Shown one piece after another: positions 1-7,067 of a stretch of 34,608 bases of DNA. Below the pieces are notes generated by a model. It made no database searches and was not told where the DNA came from. It saw only the letters and a program-made list of their open reading frames with translations. Made by a program: the position numbers and the translations under genes. The number at the start of each line of letters is the position of its first letter. The stretch's first letter is position 1. This stretch comes from an uncultured Bacilli bacterium (GTDB taxonomy: Bacteria; Bacillota_I; Bacilli_A; RF39; UBA660): positions 1 through 34,608 of the forward strand of contig CALVJQ010000017.1 of NCBI GenBank assembly GCA_944332265.1, given 5' to 3'.

Positions 1-720
1 TTATTAAAAAAATATTGGCAAGATTATGCAGAAGCTGTTGTTAAAGCTATTGCTAATTACTTAGGTGTTCCTTATAGTTTTAATGGTTCTTTAGTTAATG
101 ATAATTATTATATAGTTAAAAAAGGCGATAGCTTATGGAGTATTGCAAATAAATATGGTTTATCTGTTGAACAACTTAAAGATATGAACAATTTATCTAG
201 TAATATGTTAAGTATAGGACAGAAACTTTTAATAAACGATGGTACTGATATAGATAATGTAAATGATAATTATTATATTGTTAAAGCAGGAGATACTTTA
301 TATAGTATTGCAAACAAATATGGTCTTACGGTTGATGAATTAAAGAAGATAAACAACTTGTCTACTAATAATTTAGGCATAGGACAGAAATTATTAATAA
401 AAAAAGATAATAATTTAGATAGTAATTATGATGTGTATGTTGTAAAAAGTGGAGATACATTATGGGGGATTGCTAATAAATATGGTATAACTGTTGATAA
501 ATTAAAAGAAATTAACAATTTAAATAAAGATATTTTAAGTATAGGACAAAAGTTATTAGTACCAGTAAATGATTTAGCATTAAAGAAATATATTGTTAAG
601 AAGGGAGATACTTTATATAAGATAGCTCAAGATAATGGGACGACTGTTACAGAATTAATTAATTTAAATGATTTAAAGACGACTAATTTAAGTATAGGAC
701 AAGTATTAAATATACCTTAG
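1..720 (+). CDS. N-acetylmuramoyl-L-alanine amidase-like protein with four LysM repeats, 5' partial
   Basis: The frame is open from the first base, so the gene begins outside the window. The first ~25 residues (YWQDYAEAVVKAIANYLGV) look like the C-terminal helix of an Amidase_3-type amidase. Four LysM repeats of ~43 residues follow, each with the pattern YxVKxGDTLxxIA, a middle LKxxNNL and a closing SIGQxLLI, separated by short Asn/Asp-rich linkers. LysM modules bind the GlcNAc-containing glycan of peptidoglycan, so the protein is probably a secreted wall hydrolase acting in growth or daughter-cell separation. An internal ATG at 184 lies within the first LysM repeat and is not a plausible start. 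LysM identity is secure; the amidase assignment rests on a short remnant only. Confidence 0.88.
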   Translation, partial: LLKKYWQDYAEAVVKAIANYLGVPYSFNGSLVNDNYYIVKKGDSLWSIANKYGLSVEQLKDMNNLSSNMLSIGQKLLINDGTDIDNVNDNYYIVKAGDTLYSIANKYGLTVDELKKINNLSTNNLGIGQKLLIKKDNNLDSNYDVYVVKSGDTLWGIANKYGITVDKLKEINNLNKDILSIGQKLLVPVNDLALKKYIVKKGDTLYKIAQDNGTTVTELINLNDLKTTNLSIGQVLNIP

Positions 721-746
721 AATAGATAATAAATTCTATTCTTTTT
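719..746 (+). terminator. Rho-independent terminator of the LysM gene
   Basis: The inverted repeat AGAATAG/CTATTCT (719-725 and 736-742) encloses a 10-nt loop and is followed by a T-run. It overlaps the stop codon of the LysM gene and separates it from the NAD operon promoter. Confidence 0.75.
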
Positions 747-776
747 AAATGTTTTTAATTTTTTGTTAAAAAGGTA

Positions 777-805
777 TTGACAAATTACTGTGATATTAAT
801 ATAAT
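777..805 (+). promoter_or_regulatory. Sigma-A promoter of NAD operon 1
   Basis: TTGACA (777-782) and TATAAT (800-805) are both perfect consensus boxes with a 17-nt spacer. The 33 bp ending just after the -35 box (752-784) are identical to the block in front of NAD operon 2 (6501-6533), so a shared upstream element is conserved too. Confidence 0.88.
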
Positions 806-814
806 GTTAATAAC
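792..814 (+). promoter_or_regulatory. Putative NrtR operator O1, overlapping the -10 box
   Basis: A 23-bp near-palindrome centred on 803 has half-sites of the type GNTATTAA and TTAATAAC and completely covers the -10 hexamer. It matches the operon 2 site (6541-6563) at 22 of 23 positions. A repressor bound here would occlude RNA polymerase. The NrtR assignment is inferred from the nrtR-type gene at 17,088 and from the NAD genes downstream. Confidence 0.72.
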
Positions 815-828
815 AAAGCGAAAGCTTT
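815..828 (+). other. Hairpin with GAAA tetraloop at the 5' end of the pncA transcript
   Basis: AAAGC-GAAA-GCTTT forms a 5-bp stem capped by a GNRA tetraloop. It begins about 10 nt after the -10 box, so it would sit almost at the 5' end of the mRNA, where such hairpins can protect transcripts from decay. The structure is seen; the role is inference. Confidence 0.4.
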
Positions 829-843
829 ATTATTTTAAAAATA

Positions 844-866
844 GATATTAACAAAATGTTATTATT
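844..866 (+). promoter_or_regulatory. Putative NrtR operator O2 in the pncA leader
   Basis: This is a second palindrome, symmetric around 855 (core TTAACA-AAA-TGTTA). It aligns with the operon 2 operator at 17 of 23 positions and lies in the untranslated leader, 52 bp downstream of O1 centre to centre. Confidence 0.5.
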
Positions 867-879
867 ATTTTTAAAAGAT

Positions 880-902
880 GATATTAATAAAATGATAAAA
901 AG
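880..902 (+). promoter_or_regulatory. Putative NrtR operator O3 in the pncA leader
   Basis: This third related site matches the operon 2 operator at 18 of 23 positions and is centred on 891. A 20-base stretch of it (879-898) is identical to the sequence in front of nadD (8136-8155). It ends just before the pncA ribosome binding site. The right half-site is weak. Confidence 0.42.
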
Positions 903-914
903 AAAAGGATGGTA

Positions 915-1511
915 ATGATGGAAAAAGTAAAAAAGAATGTTAATGAAATGGAAGAAGCAGTATTTGTTATTGATATGAATGAAGGATTTTGTGAAGAAGG
1001 TAATTTAGCAGATTCTACTATTAAACATATTGTTCCTAATATTGTATCAATTATTAGAAAGGTACTAGAAAAAGGTGAAGGGTTATTTATAGTTAATGAT
1101 AAACATGATAAGGATAGTGTGGAGTTAAAGAGATATCTTATACATTGTCATAATGATAAAGAATCTAGAACGATTAAAGAATTAGCTATTTATGAAGAAT
1201 ATGCAGATCGTACTTTTTATAAAAATTCTACTTGTGCTTTATTTGCTCCTGGAATGATGGAGATGTTAATGGAAATGGTAAAGCTAAAAAGGGTAATTAT
1301 TGTAGGTTGTTGTACAGATATATGTATTCAGAATTTTGCAATAGCTTTAAGAAATTTCTTTGATGAATTAAATATGGATGTAGAGATTATCGTACCTAAG
1401 AATGCGGTTGAAACATATCATATTCCAAGTATTCATGATAGAGATGAAAATAATAAAAGAGCTTATACAGTAATGGAAAATACTGGGATTAAATTAGTGA
1501 AGGAAATGTAG
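915..1511 (+). CDS. pncA: Nicotinamidase (isochorismatase fold)
   Basis: This enzyme hydrolyses nicotinamide to nicotinate and ammonia, the entry step of the deamidating NAD salvage route in the cytosol. The Asp-Lys-Cys triad of the family is present: Asp20 (VFVIDMN), Lys103 (FYKNSTCA) and Cys137 (CCTDIC). Asp62, His64 and His77 occupy the usual metal-binding positions. Length (~198 aa) is normal. An upstream ATG at 909 abuts the AAAGG Shine-Dalgarno, so the start is placed at 915 (918 is equally possible). It is the first gene of NAD operon 1, nine bases ahead of pncB, and lies behind three putative NrtR operators. Confidence 0.93.
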   Translation: MMEKVKKNVNEMEEAVFVIDMNEGFCEEGNLADSTIKHIVPNIVSIIRKVLEKGEGLFIVNDKHDKDSVELKRYLIHCHNDKESRTIKELAIYEEYADRTFYKNSTCALFAPGMMEMLMEMVKLKRVIIVGCCTDICIQNFAIALRNFFDELNMDVEIIVPKNAVETYHIPSIHDRDENNKRAYTVMENTGIKLVKEM

Positions 1512-1520
1512 GTGGTTAAT

Positions 1521-2996
1521 ATGGGTAGAAATTTAACAATGATGACAGATTTTTATGAACTAACTATGAGTCAAGCTTATTTTAAAGCTGGTAAAAAAGA
1601 TGAAATAGCAGTTTTTGATGCTTTTTATAGAAAGAATCCATTAGATGGTGGATATGGTTTAATGGGTGGAGTAGATAAAATAATTGATTTTATTAAAAAT
1701 ATTAAGTTTACTTCTGAAGATATTGAATATTTAAGAGGTACAGGACAATTTACTGAGGATTTTTTAGAATATTTAAGAAATTTTAAATTTACGGGTAGTA
1801 TATATGCTGTTCCTGATGGGACACCAATATTTGCTAATGAACCTATTGTTACAGTTAAGGCTCCTATTATAGAGGCACAAATTATCGAAACAATATTACT
1901 AAGTTATTTAAATGCTAATATTATGTATACTACTGCTGCAAGAAGAGTTGTAGAGGCTGCTAAGGGAATCGGAATAATGGAATTTGGTGCTCGTCGTGCA
2001 TTAGGACCTGAAGCAGCAGTAGATGCTAGCAAATGTGCTATTATAGCTGGATGTGTAGGAACAAGTAATGTATTAGCTGGATTAGAATATAATGTGCCAG
2101 TTATGGGAACAATGGCTCATAGTTTGGTTACAGAGGCAGATAGTGAGTATGAAGCATTTCTAAATTATGCTAAGGCATATCCAAATAATTGTGTATTATT
2201 AGTTGATACATATGATGTTTTAAAAAGTGGAGTACCAAATGCAATAAAAATTGCTAAAGAATACTTAGAACCTAATGGTTATAAATTAAAGGGAATACGT
2301 ATAGATAGTGGAGATTTAGCTTATTTATCTATTGAAGCTAAGAAAATGTTAGTAGAGGCTGGTTTAGATGATGTAAAAATTTGTTTATCTAATGGATTAA
2401 ATGAAAGAACTATTAAATCATTGATTTTACAAGGAGCAGTAATTGACTCTATTGGCTTAGGAGATAATATTGTTTTACCAGATAAAGCTAGAGTTGGTTG
2501 TGTATATAAAAATGTTGCGATTAAGCACGGAGATGATTTTGTTTCTCGTATTAAAGTTAGTAATGATGCAGCTAAAGCAATTACACCGGGTTTTAAAAAG
2601 GTATATCGTTTTTATGAAAGAGAAACAGGTTATGCTTTAGGTGATGTTATTGCCTTACATAATGAGAAGATTCCTAAAGATAAATATACTTTGATAGATC
2701 CATTAAATGAACATAATACTTTGACTATTAAGAATTATATTGTAAGAGAATTACAACAACCTATTTTTGAAAATGGAGAGTTAGTATATAATGATCCAGT
2801 TTTGAAAGATAAACAAGAGTATTGTAATAATGAAATGAAAACATTGTATCCTGAAGTAAAAAGATTAGAAAATCCACATGGATATTATGTTGATCTAACT
2901 AAGAAGTTATTAAAGTTAAAAAAAGAATTGATTCGTTTAGCTAAAGAACAAAAAGTTGAGTATGATATTGATATGACTTTAGGAAAAAGGTTATAA
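1521..2996 (+). CDS. pncB: Nicotinate phosphoribosyltransferase
   Basis: The protein condenses nicotinate with PRPP, with ATP hydrolysis, to give nicotinate mononucleotide. The family's N-terminal signature (MMTDFYELTM), EFGARRALGPEAA, GTMAHSLV (with the conserved active-site His), LLVDTYD, IRIDSGDL and GLGDNIV all appear in order. Length (~491 aa) fits the Gram-positive type. A GTG at 1512 directly follows the pncA stop, but the AGGTGG ribosome binding site at 1510-1515 serves the ATG at 1521. PncA makes its nicotinate substrate, and a PRPP synthetase gene in operon 2 could supply the other substrate. Confidence 0.95.
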   Translation: MGRNLTMMTDFYELTMSQAYFKAGKKDEIAVFDAFYRKNPLDGGYGLMGGVDKIIDFIKNIKFTSEDIEYLRGTGQFTEDFLEYLRNFKFTGSIYAVPDGTPIFANEPIVTVKAPIIEAQIIETILLSYLNANIMYTTAARRVVEAAKGIGIMEFGARRALGPEAAVDASKCAIIAGCVGTSNVLAGLEYNVPVMGTMAHSLVTEADSEYEAFLNYAKAYPNNCVLLVDTYDVLKSGVPNAIKIAKEYLEPNGYKLKGIRIDSGDLAYLSIEAKKMLVEAGLDDVKICLSNGLNERTIKSLILQGAVIDSIGLGDNIVLPDKARVGCVYKNVAIKHGDDFVSRIKVSNDAAKAITPGFKKVYRFYERETGYALGDVIALHNEKIPKDKYTLIDPLNEHNTLTIKNYIVRELQQPIFENGELVYNDPVLKDKQEYCNNEMKTLYPEVKRLENPHGYYVDLTKKLLKLKKELIRLAKEQKVEYDIDMTLGKRL

Positions 2997-3020
2997 TTTA
3001 ATTAGTATGGAAGTGATAAG

Positions 3021-3635
3021 ATGAATAGTGATAAGTTAAGAAAGATTAAGAAGATAGTCTCTTCTTTACAAGTTGCTAATACAGAGTTGATTTCTAATTA
3101 TGAAGAAGGATATTTAGGTAAAAAAGTATATGATGTTACCTTAAATGATGGTAGTAGAAGAAAGCTTGAGCAGATTACTAAACATAAAGGTAATGGAGAT
3201 GCGGTTGTAATTATACCTATTACGATAGAAGATAATTTTGTAATGATTATTGAATCTAGACCTAATACTAAATCTACAGTAGCTTTGGAGTTTCCTGCGG
3301 GAATGGTAGATGAAGGCGAAAGTGCTTATGAAGCAGCTAAAAGGGAGTTGTTGGAAGAAACTGGTTATGTTCCACAAGATATGTATGAGTTAGAATGGCA
3401 TTATCAAGATCAGGGTTGCAGTAGAGCTATTATAAGAACTTATGTAGCTTTAGGATGTAAAAAAGTTAAAGATAAAGAATTATCTGGGAATGAGAGATTA
3501 GAGTATATAGAAATGTCTTATGATGAAATTTTAGAAGTTTTAAATAATAAAGTTGATATAGGAACTGAGATAAATGATGCTAATACAAAGATTGCTTTTA
3601 TGGAATATACTTTAAGAAAGAAAGGAATATTATAA
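3021..3635 (+). CDS. NUDIX hydrolase, ADP-ribose pyrophosphatase type
   Basis: A complete NUDIX box (GX5EX7REUXEEXGU) reads GMVDEGE, seven residues, then RELLEETGY, with all catalytic residues kept. Length (204 aa) and the N-terminal beta domain resemble NudF-type ADP-ribose pyrophosphatases, which cleave ADP-ribose to AMP and ribose 5-phosphate. That fits the operon: ADP-ribose is an NAD breakdown product and the usual effector of NrtR repressors, and ribose 5-phosphate is the substrate of the PRPP synthetase in operon 2. The stop codon shares one base with the nadE start, suggesting translational coupling. Substrate specificity is inferred from context; the fold is certain. Confidence 0.87.
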   Translation: MNSDKLRKIKKIVSSLQVANTELISNYEEGYLGKKVYDVTLNDGSRRKLEQITKHKGNGDAVVIIPITIEDNFVMIIESRPNTKSTVALEFPAGMVDEGESAYEAAKRELLEETGYVPQDMYELEWHYQDQGCSRAIIRTYVALGCKKVKDKELSGNERLEYIEMSYDEILEVLNNKVDIGTEINDANTKIAFMEYTLRKKGIL

Positions 3636-5554
3636 TGAACAAGAAATATGGCTATGTTAGAGTTGCAGCTTCAGTACCAGAGTTAAAAGTTGCTAATGTT
3701 GATTTTAATACTAAGGAAATTATTAAAGAAATTAATAATTTAAATAATGAAGGAGTTCAAATAGTAGTATTTCCTGAATTGTGTATTACTGGTTATACTT
3801 GTGCTGATTTATTTAGTCAAGATTTATTAATTACTAAGTCTTTAATTGGTTTAAAAGAAATTGTTGATAAGACTAAGAAGTTAGATATTATATCAATAAT
3901 TGGAGTACCTATTATGTGTGATAATCAATTATTTAATTGTGGGGTAGTTATACAAAAAGGTGAAGTGTTAGGTATTGTACCAAAAACTTATATACCTAAT
4001 TATGGAGAATTTTATGAGAAAAGATGGTTTAGTACTAGTAATACTTTAAATAGTAGAGTTATTAATTTATTTGGTAAAGATGTACCTATTGGAATAGACT
4101 TAATATTTAAAGATTATGTAGATAATAAATTTGCTTTTGGTATAGAAGTATGCGAGGATTTGTGGAGCCCTAAAGCTCCGAGTGTAGAAGCAGCTTTAAA
4201 TGGGGCGACAATGATTTTTAATTTATCTGCTAGTAATGAAGTTATTGGTAAGTATAATTATCGTCGAAATTTAATTAATATGCAGGCTGCTAAGAATGTT
4301 TGTGCCTATATTTACGCTTCTTCGGGAGTAAATGAATCGACTACAGATTTAGTATTTTCTGGATATGCTGGAATAAGTGAAAATGGTTCAATGTTAGTAG
4401 AAAATAAGAGATTTGATTTTAGGACTAATCATATTATTGCAGATGTTGATATTCAAAGACTTATGAACAATAGAGTTAAAGATATTAGTTTTATGGGCAT
4501 TGGAGCAAATAATAATTACCGTGTTGTTTCTATTATGTTAGTTGATAATAATGATAATTTATTAAGAGAATATGATATATATCCTTTTGTACCTAGTAAT
4601 GAAAGTAAGAGAGTGGAAAGATGTTCTGAAATTATTAATATTCAAGCTTGTGGTTTAGCTAGAAGACTTAAACATACGGGAATGAAAAGATGCGTTATTG
4701 GTATTAGTGGTGGCCTTGATTCTACTTTAGCTTTTTTAGTAACTATAGAAGCTTACCGTATGTTGGGAATATCTTTTGATAATTTAATCGGAGTAACAAT
4801 GCCTGGTTTTGGAACAACAGGAAGAACATATAATAATGCTCTTACATTAATGAAGAATTATGGAGTTACAGTAAGAGAAATTAGTATTAAAGAAGCTTCT
4901 TTACAACATTTTAAAGATATAGGGCTGGATTTAGAAGATCGAAGTGTTACTTACGAAAATACTCAAGCTCGTGAAAGAACACAAATTTTAATGGATATTG
5001 CTAATAAAGAAGGTGGATTAGTTGTAGGAACAGGAGACTTATCTGAATTAGCATTAGGTTGGTGTACTTATAATGGTGATCATATGTCTATGTATGCTGT
5101 TAATACTTCAATTCCTAAAACTTTAGTAAGATATTTGGTTGAATATTTTGCTATTAAAGAAGAAAATGAGGAATGTAGAAAAACAATTTATGATATTCTT
5201 GATACACCAATTAGTCCTGAATTGTTACCTCCTGATAAAGACGGTAATATAAAACAACAAACGGAAAGTGTTGTTGGACCTTATGTATTACATGATTTCT
5301 TTTTATATCATTTTATGAGATATGGGGCATCACCAGCTAAAATAAAATATATTGCTTTAAAAGCATTTGCTGATATGTATGATGAAGCTACAATTGATAA
5401 ATGGTTAAATTTTTTCATAAAGAGATTCTTTAATCAGCAATTTAAACGTAGTTGTTTACCAGATGGTCCAAAAGTTGGAACAATAAGTGTTTCACCACGA
5501 GGCGATTTAAGAATGCCTAGTGATGCAGATTGTTCAATTTGGTTAGATTACTAG
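3635..5554 (+). CDS. nadE: Glutamine-dependent NAD+ synthetase
   Basis: This two-domain enzyme makes NAD+ from nicotinate adenine dinucleotide, ATP and glutamine. The N-terminal nitrilase-like glutaminase domain (about residues 1-290) carries the Glu48 (FPELC), Lys117 (PKTYIPNY) and Cys173 (EVCEDLW) triad. The C-terminal synthetase domain (about 330-639) has the ATP-pyrophosphatase loop SGGLDST at 358-364. Length (639 aa) matches the long glutamine-using form rather than the short ammonia-using NadE. It is the last gene of NAD operon 1. No clear terminator follows; the next recognisable one belongs to the riboswitch at 5684-5717. Confidence 0.96.
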   Translation: MNKKYGYVRVAASVPELKVANVDFNTKEIIKEINNLNNEGVQIVVFPELCITGYTCADLFSQDLLITKSLIGLKEIVDKTKKLDIISIIGVPIMCDNQLFNCGVVIQKGEVLGIVPKTYIPNYGEFYEKRWFSTSNTLNSRVINLFGKDVPIGIDLIFKDYVDNKFAFGIEVCEDLWSPKAPSVEAALNGATMIFNLSASNEVIGKYNYRRNLINMQAAKNVCAYIYASSGVNESTTDLVFSGYAGISENGSMLVENKRFDFRTNHIIADVDIQRLMNNRVKDISFMGIGANNNYRVVSIMLVDNNDNLLREYDIYPFVPSNESKRVERCSEIINIQACGLARRLKHTGMKRCVIGISGGLDSTLAFLVTIEAYRMLGISFDNLIGVTMPGFGTTGRTYNNALTLMKNYGVTVREISIKEASLQHFKDIGLDLEDRSVTYENTQARERTQILMDIANKEGGLVVGTGDLSELALGWCTYNGDHMSMYAVNTSIPKTLVRYLVEYFAIKEENEECRKTIYDILDTPISPELLPPDKDGNIKQQTESVVGPYVLHDFFLYHFMRYGASPAKIKYIALKAFADMYDEATIDKWLNFFIKRFFNQQFKRSCLPDGPKVGTISVSPRGDLRMPSDADCSIWLDY

Positions 5555-5562
5555 AGTGTATT

Positions 5563-5591
5563 TTTACTTTTTTACTTATTTATGATATAAT
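5563..5591 (+). promoter_or_regulatory. Promoter of the riboswitch-lipoprotein unit
   Basis: An extended -10 box, TG-A-TATAAT (hexamer 5586-5591), is preceded 17 nt upstream by TTTACT (5563-5568). Transcription would start near 5598, exactly where the candidate aptamer begins. Confidence 0.7.
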
Positions 5592-5600
5592 TAAATTACT

Positions 5601-5717
5601 TAAGAGGGAGTAGTTCCGTCGTACGATGTGATAATTCAACTATATGATTTATATAAAATCTGGATTATCTAATTATATAGAACAAGACTTTTATGATTAC
5701 ATAAAAGTCTTTTTTTC
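5601..5717 (+). promoter_or_regulatory. Candidate yybP-ykoY (Mn2+) riboswitch with terminator expression platform
   Basis: The leader has the two hallmark segments of the yybP-ykoY class: GGGAGTAG at 5606-5613 and CAAGAC at 5683-5688. Around them I can fold P1 (TAAGAG 5601-5606 with CTTTTA 5688-5693, one G-U pair), P2 (GTTC 5613-5616 with GAAC 5680-5683), a small CGT/ACG hairpin after P2, and a long arm (GATAAT 5630-5635 with ATTATC 5664-5669; inner stem 5641-5645 with 5651-5655) whose internal loop contains a CTGG resembling the class's CCGG. The 3' strand of P1 is also the 5' arm of the terminator, so ligand binding would turn the gene on. In known members the ligand is Mn2+. One conserved hairpin of the class seems to be missing. 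The call rests on motif recall and hand folding. Confidence 0.65.
5684..5717 (+). terminator. Riboswitch-controlled intrinsic terminator
   Basis: The stem AAGACTTTTATG (5684-5695) with CATAAAAGTCTT (5700-5711) has a 4-nt loop and is followed by a run of T. It lies before the coding region it controls and competes with the aptamer's P1 helix. Confidence 0.85.
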
Positions 5718-5740
5718 TTAAGTGAAAGAGGTGATTTATT

Positions 5741-6496
5741 ATTAAAAATTTAAAATTGAATATAAAAAAATTGTTTACTTTAAAGGGTGTTGCTCTAGCT
5801 TTGGTATTTACGACTGTAACAACTTCGTTAGCTGGTTGTGCTAAGAAAGCTGATTGTTCTATTGATTCATATCATGCACATAAATATATTGATGATGAAG
5901 GATATGTTAGATATATTGATAAAGAATATATTTCTTATGAAGGTTATGAATGGACTGATGAATATGTAGAATTGTCTGAATCTGAAAAAGATCTATATAA
6001 ATTTTTTGATAAAAAGAATTTACTTAAGATAGAAGATAATTTAGATGTTATATTAAGTCAACAAGAAAAAAATTGTGATTATGTAGAATATCGTTATTCT
6101 TATACATATATGATGCCGATACCACATACTATGAGATCTGGAAAGTCGACAATAACTTATTTTACTTATATTCCTACTACTCATCATTCTTGGACAACTG
6201 ATTCTAATTATTCTGGGTTAACAGGAGAACAGAGAATTTGTCATTATGTTTATACTGCTTACAAAGTTTTAAAAGATGAAAATGGTGATTATGTTTTAAT
6301 ACCTAGTTCGGAAGTAGATGATATAACAACTGTTATGAATGATTATCCGTATATTAAGAAAGACTATTGTAAAGTTATAAATTTGGAAGATGGTGAAGTA
6401 TTAGATTATGAAGATGGACCAGATATGGAGGATAAAGAACAAAGTTATAAAAATAATAATTATAATAATGAAAAGAAGTTAAGTTTAAAGTATTAA
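5741..6496 (+). CDS. Lipoprotein of unknown function, probable ATT start
   Basis: A Lys-rich N-terminus, a hydrophobic stretch and the lipobox LAGC show export and lipid anchoring at the outer face of the membrane. The mature part (~215 aa) is rich in Tyr, Asp, Glu and His (including HAHKY, HTMRS, HHSW, CHYVY) and has several Cys. I recognise no family. No ATG, GTG or TTG is correctly spaced: the GAGGTG site (5728-5733) lies 7 nt before an in-frame ATT at 5741, while the first conventional start, TTG at 5756, is 22 nt beyond it. I place the start at ATT; 5756 is the conservative alternative. The candidate manganese riboswitch upstream suggests a link to metal homeostasis, but that is inference. 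Confidence 0.75.
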   Translation: MKNLKLNIKKLFTLKGVALALVFTTVTTSLAGCAKKADCSIDSYHAHKYIDDEGYVRYIDKEYISYEGYEWTDEYVELSESEKDLYKFFDKKNLLKIEDNLDVILSQQEKNCDYVEYRYSYTYMMPIPHTMRSGKSTITYFTYIPTTHHSWTTDSNYSGLTGEQRICHYVYTAYKVLKDENGDYVLIPSSEVDDITTVMNDYPYIKKDYCKVINLEDGEVLDYEDGPDMEDKEQSYKNNNYNNEKKLSLKY

Positions 6497-6505
6497 CTTC
6501 TTTTT
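6471..6505 (+). terminator. Terminator of the lipoprotein gene
   Basis: A 12-bp stem (AAAAGAAGTTAA 6471-6482 with TTAACTTCTTTT 6493-6504) with a 10-nt loop contains the lipoprotein stop codon and runs into T-rich sequence. The T-run merges with the conserved block upstream of the operon 2 promoter. Confidence 0.85.
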
Positions 6506-6525
6506 AATTTTTTGTTAAAAAGGTA

Positions 6526-6563
6526 TTGACAAAAAGTGTTGTTATTAATATAATGTTAATAAC
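6526..6563 (+). promoter_or_regulatory. NAD operon 2 promoter with overlapping putative NrtR operator
   Basis: TTGACA (6526-6531), a 17-nt spacer and TATAAT (6549-6554) form a consensus sigma-A promoter. The 23-bp palindrome 6541-6563, centred on 6552 with half-sites GTTATTAA and TTAATAAC, covers the -10 box. Apart from the centre only one symmetric pair is mismatched. It is the best operator copy in the window. Confidence 0.82.
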
Positions 6564-6608
6564 AAATATGAAATTTATTTCTGGGAAGTTAAATTTATTA
6601 TAATTTAT

Positions 6609-6631
6609 CTTATTAACAAAAAGATAAAAAG
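6609..6631 (+). promoter_or_regulatory. Weak NrtR-like site in the operon 2 leader
   Basis: This site matches the strong operator at 16 of 23 positions and lies 68 bp downstream of it, a layout like that of the pncA leader. In DNA this rich in A and T the match could be chance. Confidence 0.25.
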
Positions 6632-6646
6632 AAAGGAGAAAAGTTT

Positions 6647-7057
6647 ATGAAAACTACATTTTCAGGCGAGGAAGTAAAAAGAATATTAGAAGAATATTAT
6701 AAAAGATTAGAAGGGAGAAATGTTAAAGTTAAAATATCAGTTAAGAAAGAATTAGTTGGTTTTTATGAGTTAGAAGAATGTGTTACGACTTTTGCTATTG
6801 TTGAAAAAATGGATGTTGCTGGGATACATAAAGAAGTTGAAACAATTTTATCTACTGATGAGTTAAAAACTAATTTAGGAGCTTTGCTTAATTTATATGA
6901 GTTTGATTTAGTATCTTTTTCTATAGATAGTGGTTTATCGTCAACTTGTGAAGGGTATGGGATTGGTGAACGGATTGTAAAAGAACCATATTTTAATGGA
7001 ATTACTGTTCAAATTGAGAAAAATAAAGGTAATAGAAAGGCAAAAAGTTATATATAG
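6647..7057 (+). CDS. Unknown protein, first gene of NAD operon 2
   Basis: This 136-residue soluble protein has no signal peptide or membrane segment. I do not recognise a family. Visible features are a charged helical N-terminus (GEEVKRILEEYYKRLEG), alternating hydrophobic and charged stretches suggesting a small alpha/beta fold, and a Gly-rich CEGYGIGERI segment near residue 110. The start follows AAAGGAG at good spacing. It is the promoter-proximal gene of the operator-controlled operon, ten bases ahead of the PRPP synthetase gene. A role in NAD or PRPP metabolism is therefore plausible, but no activity can be assigned from sequence. Confidence 0.8.
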   Translation: MKTTFSGEEVKRILEEYYKRLEGRNVKVKISVKKELVGFYELEECVTTFAIVEKMDVAGIHKEVETILSTDELKTNLGALLNLYEFDLVSFSIDSGLSSTCEGYGIGERIVKEPYFNGITVQIEKNKGNRKAKSYI

Positions 7058-7067
7058 GTGAAAAAAG

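Noticed and set aside
3141-3377. 78-codon open frame on the minus strand inside the NUDIX gene
   Set aside because: It is a shadow of a gene with clear NUDIX motifs on the plus strand and has no ribosome binding site.
6568-6603. 11-codon frame (MKFISGKLNLL) in the operon 2 leader, possible leader peptide
   Set aside because: It has no ribosome binding site, starts almost at the predicted transcript end and shows no run of a regulatory codon.
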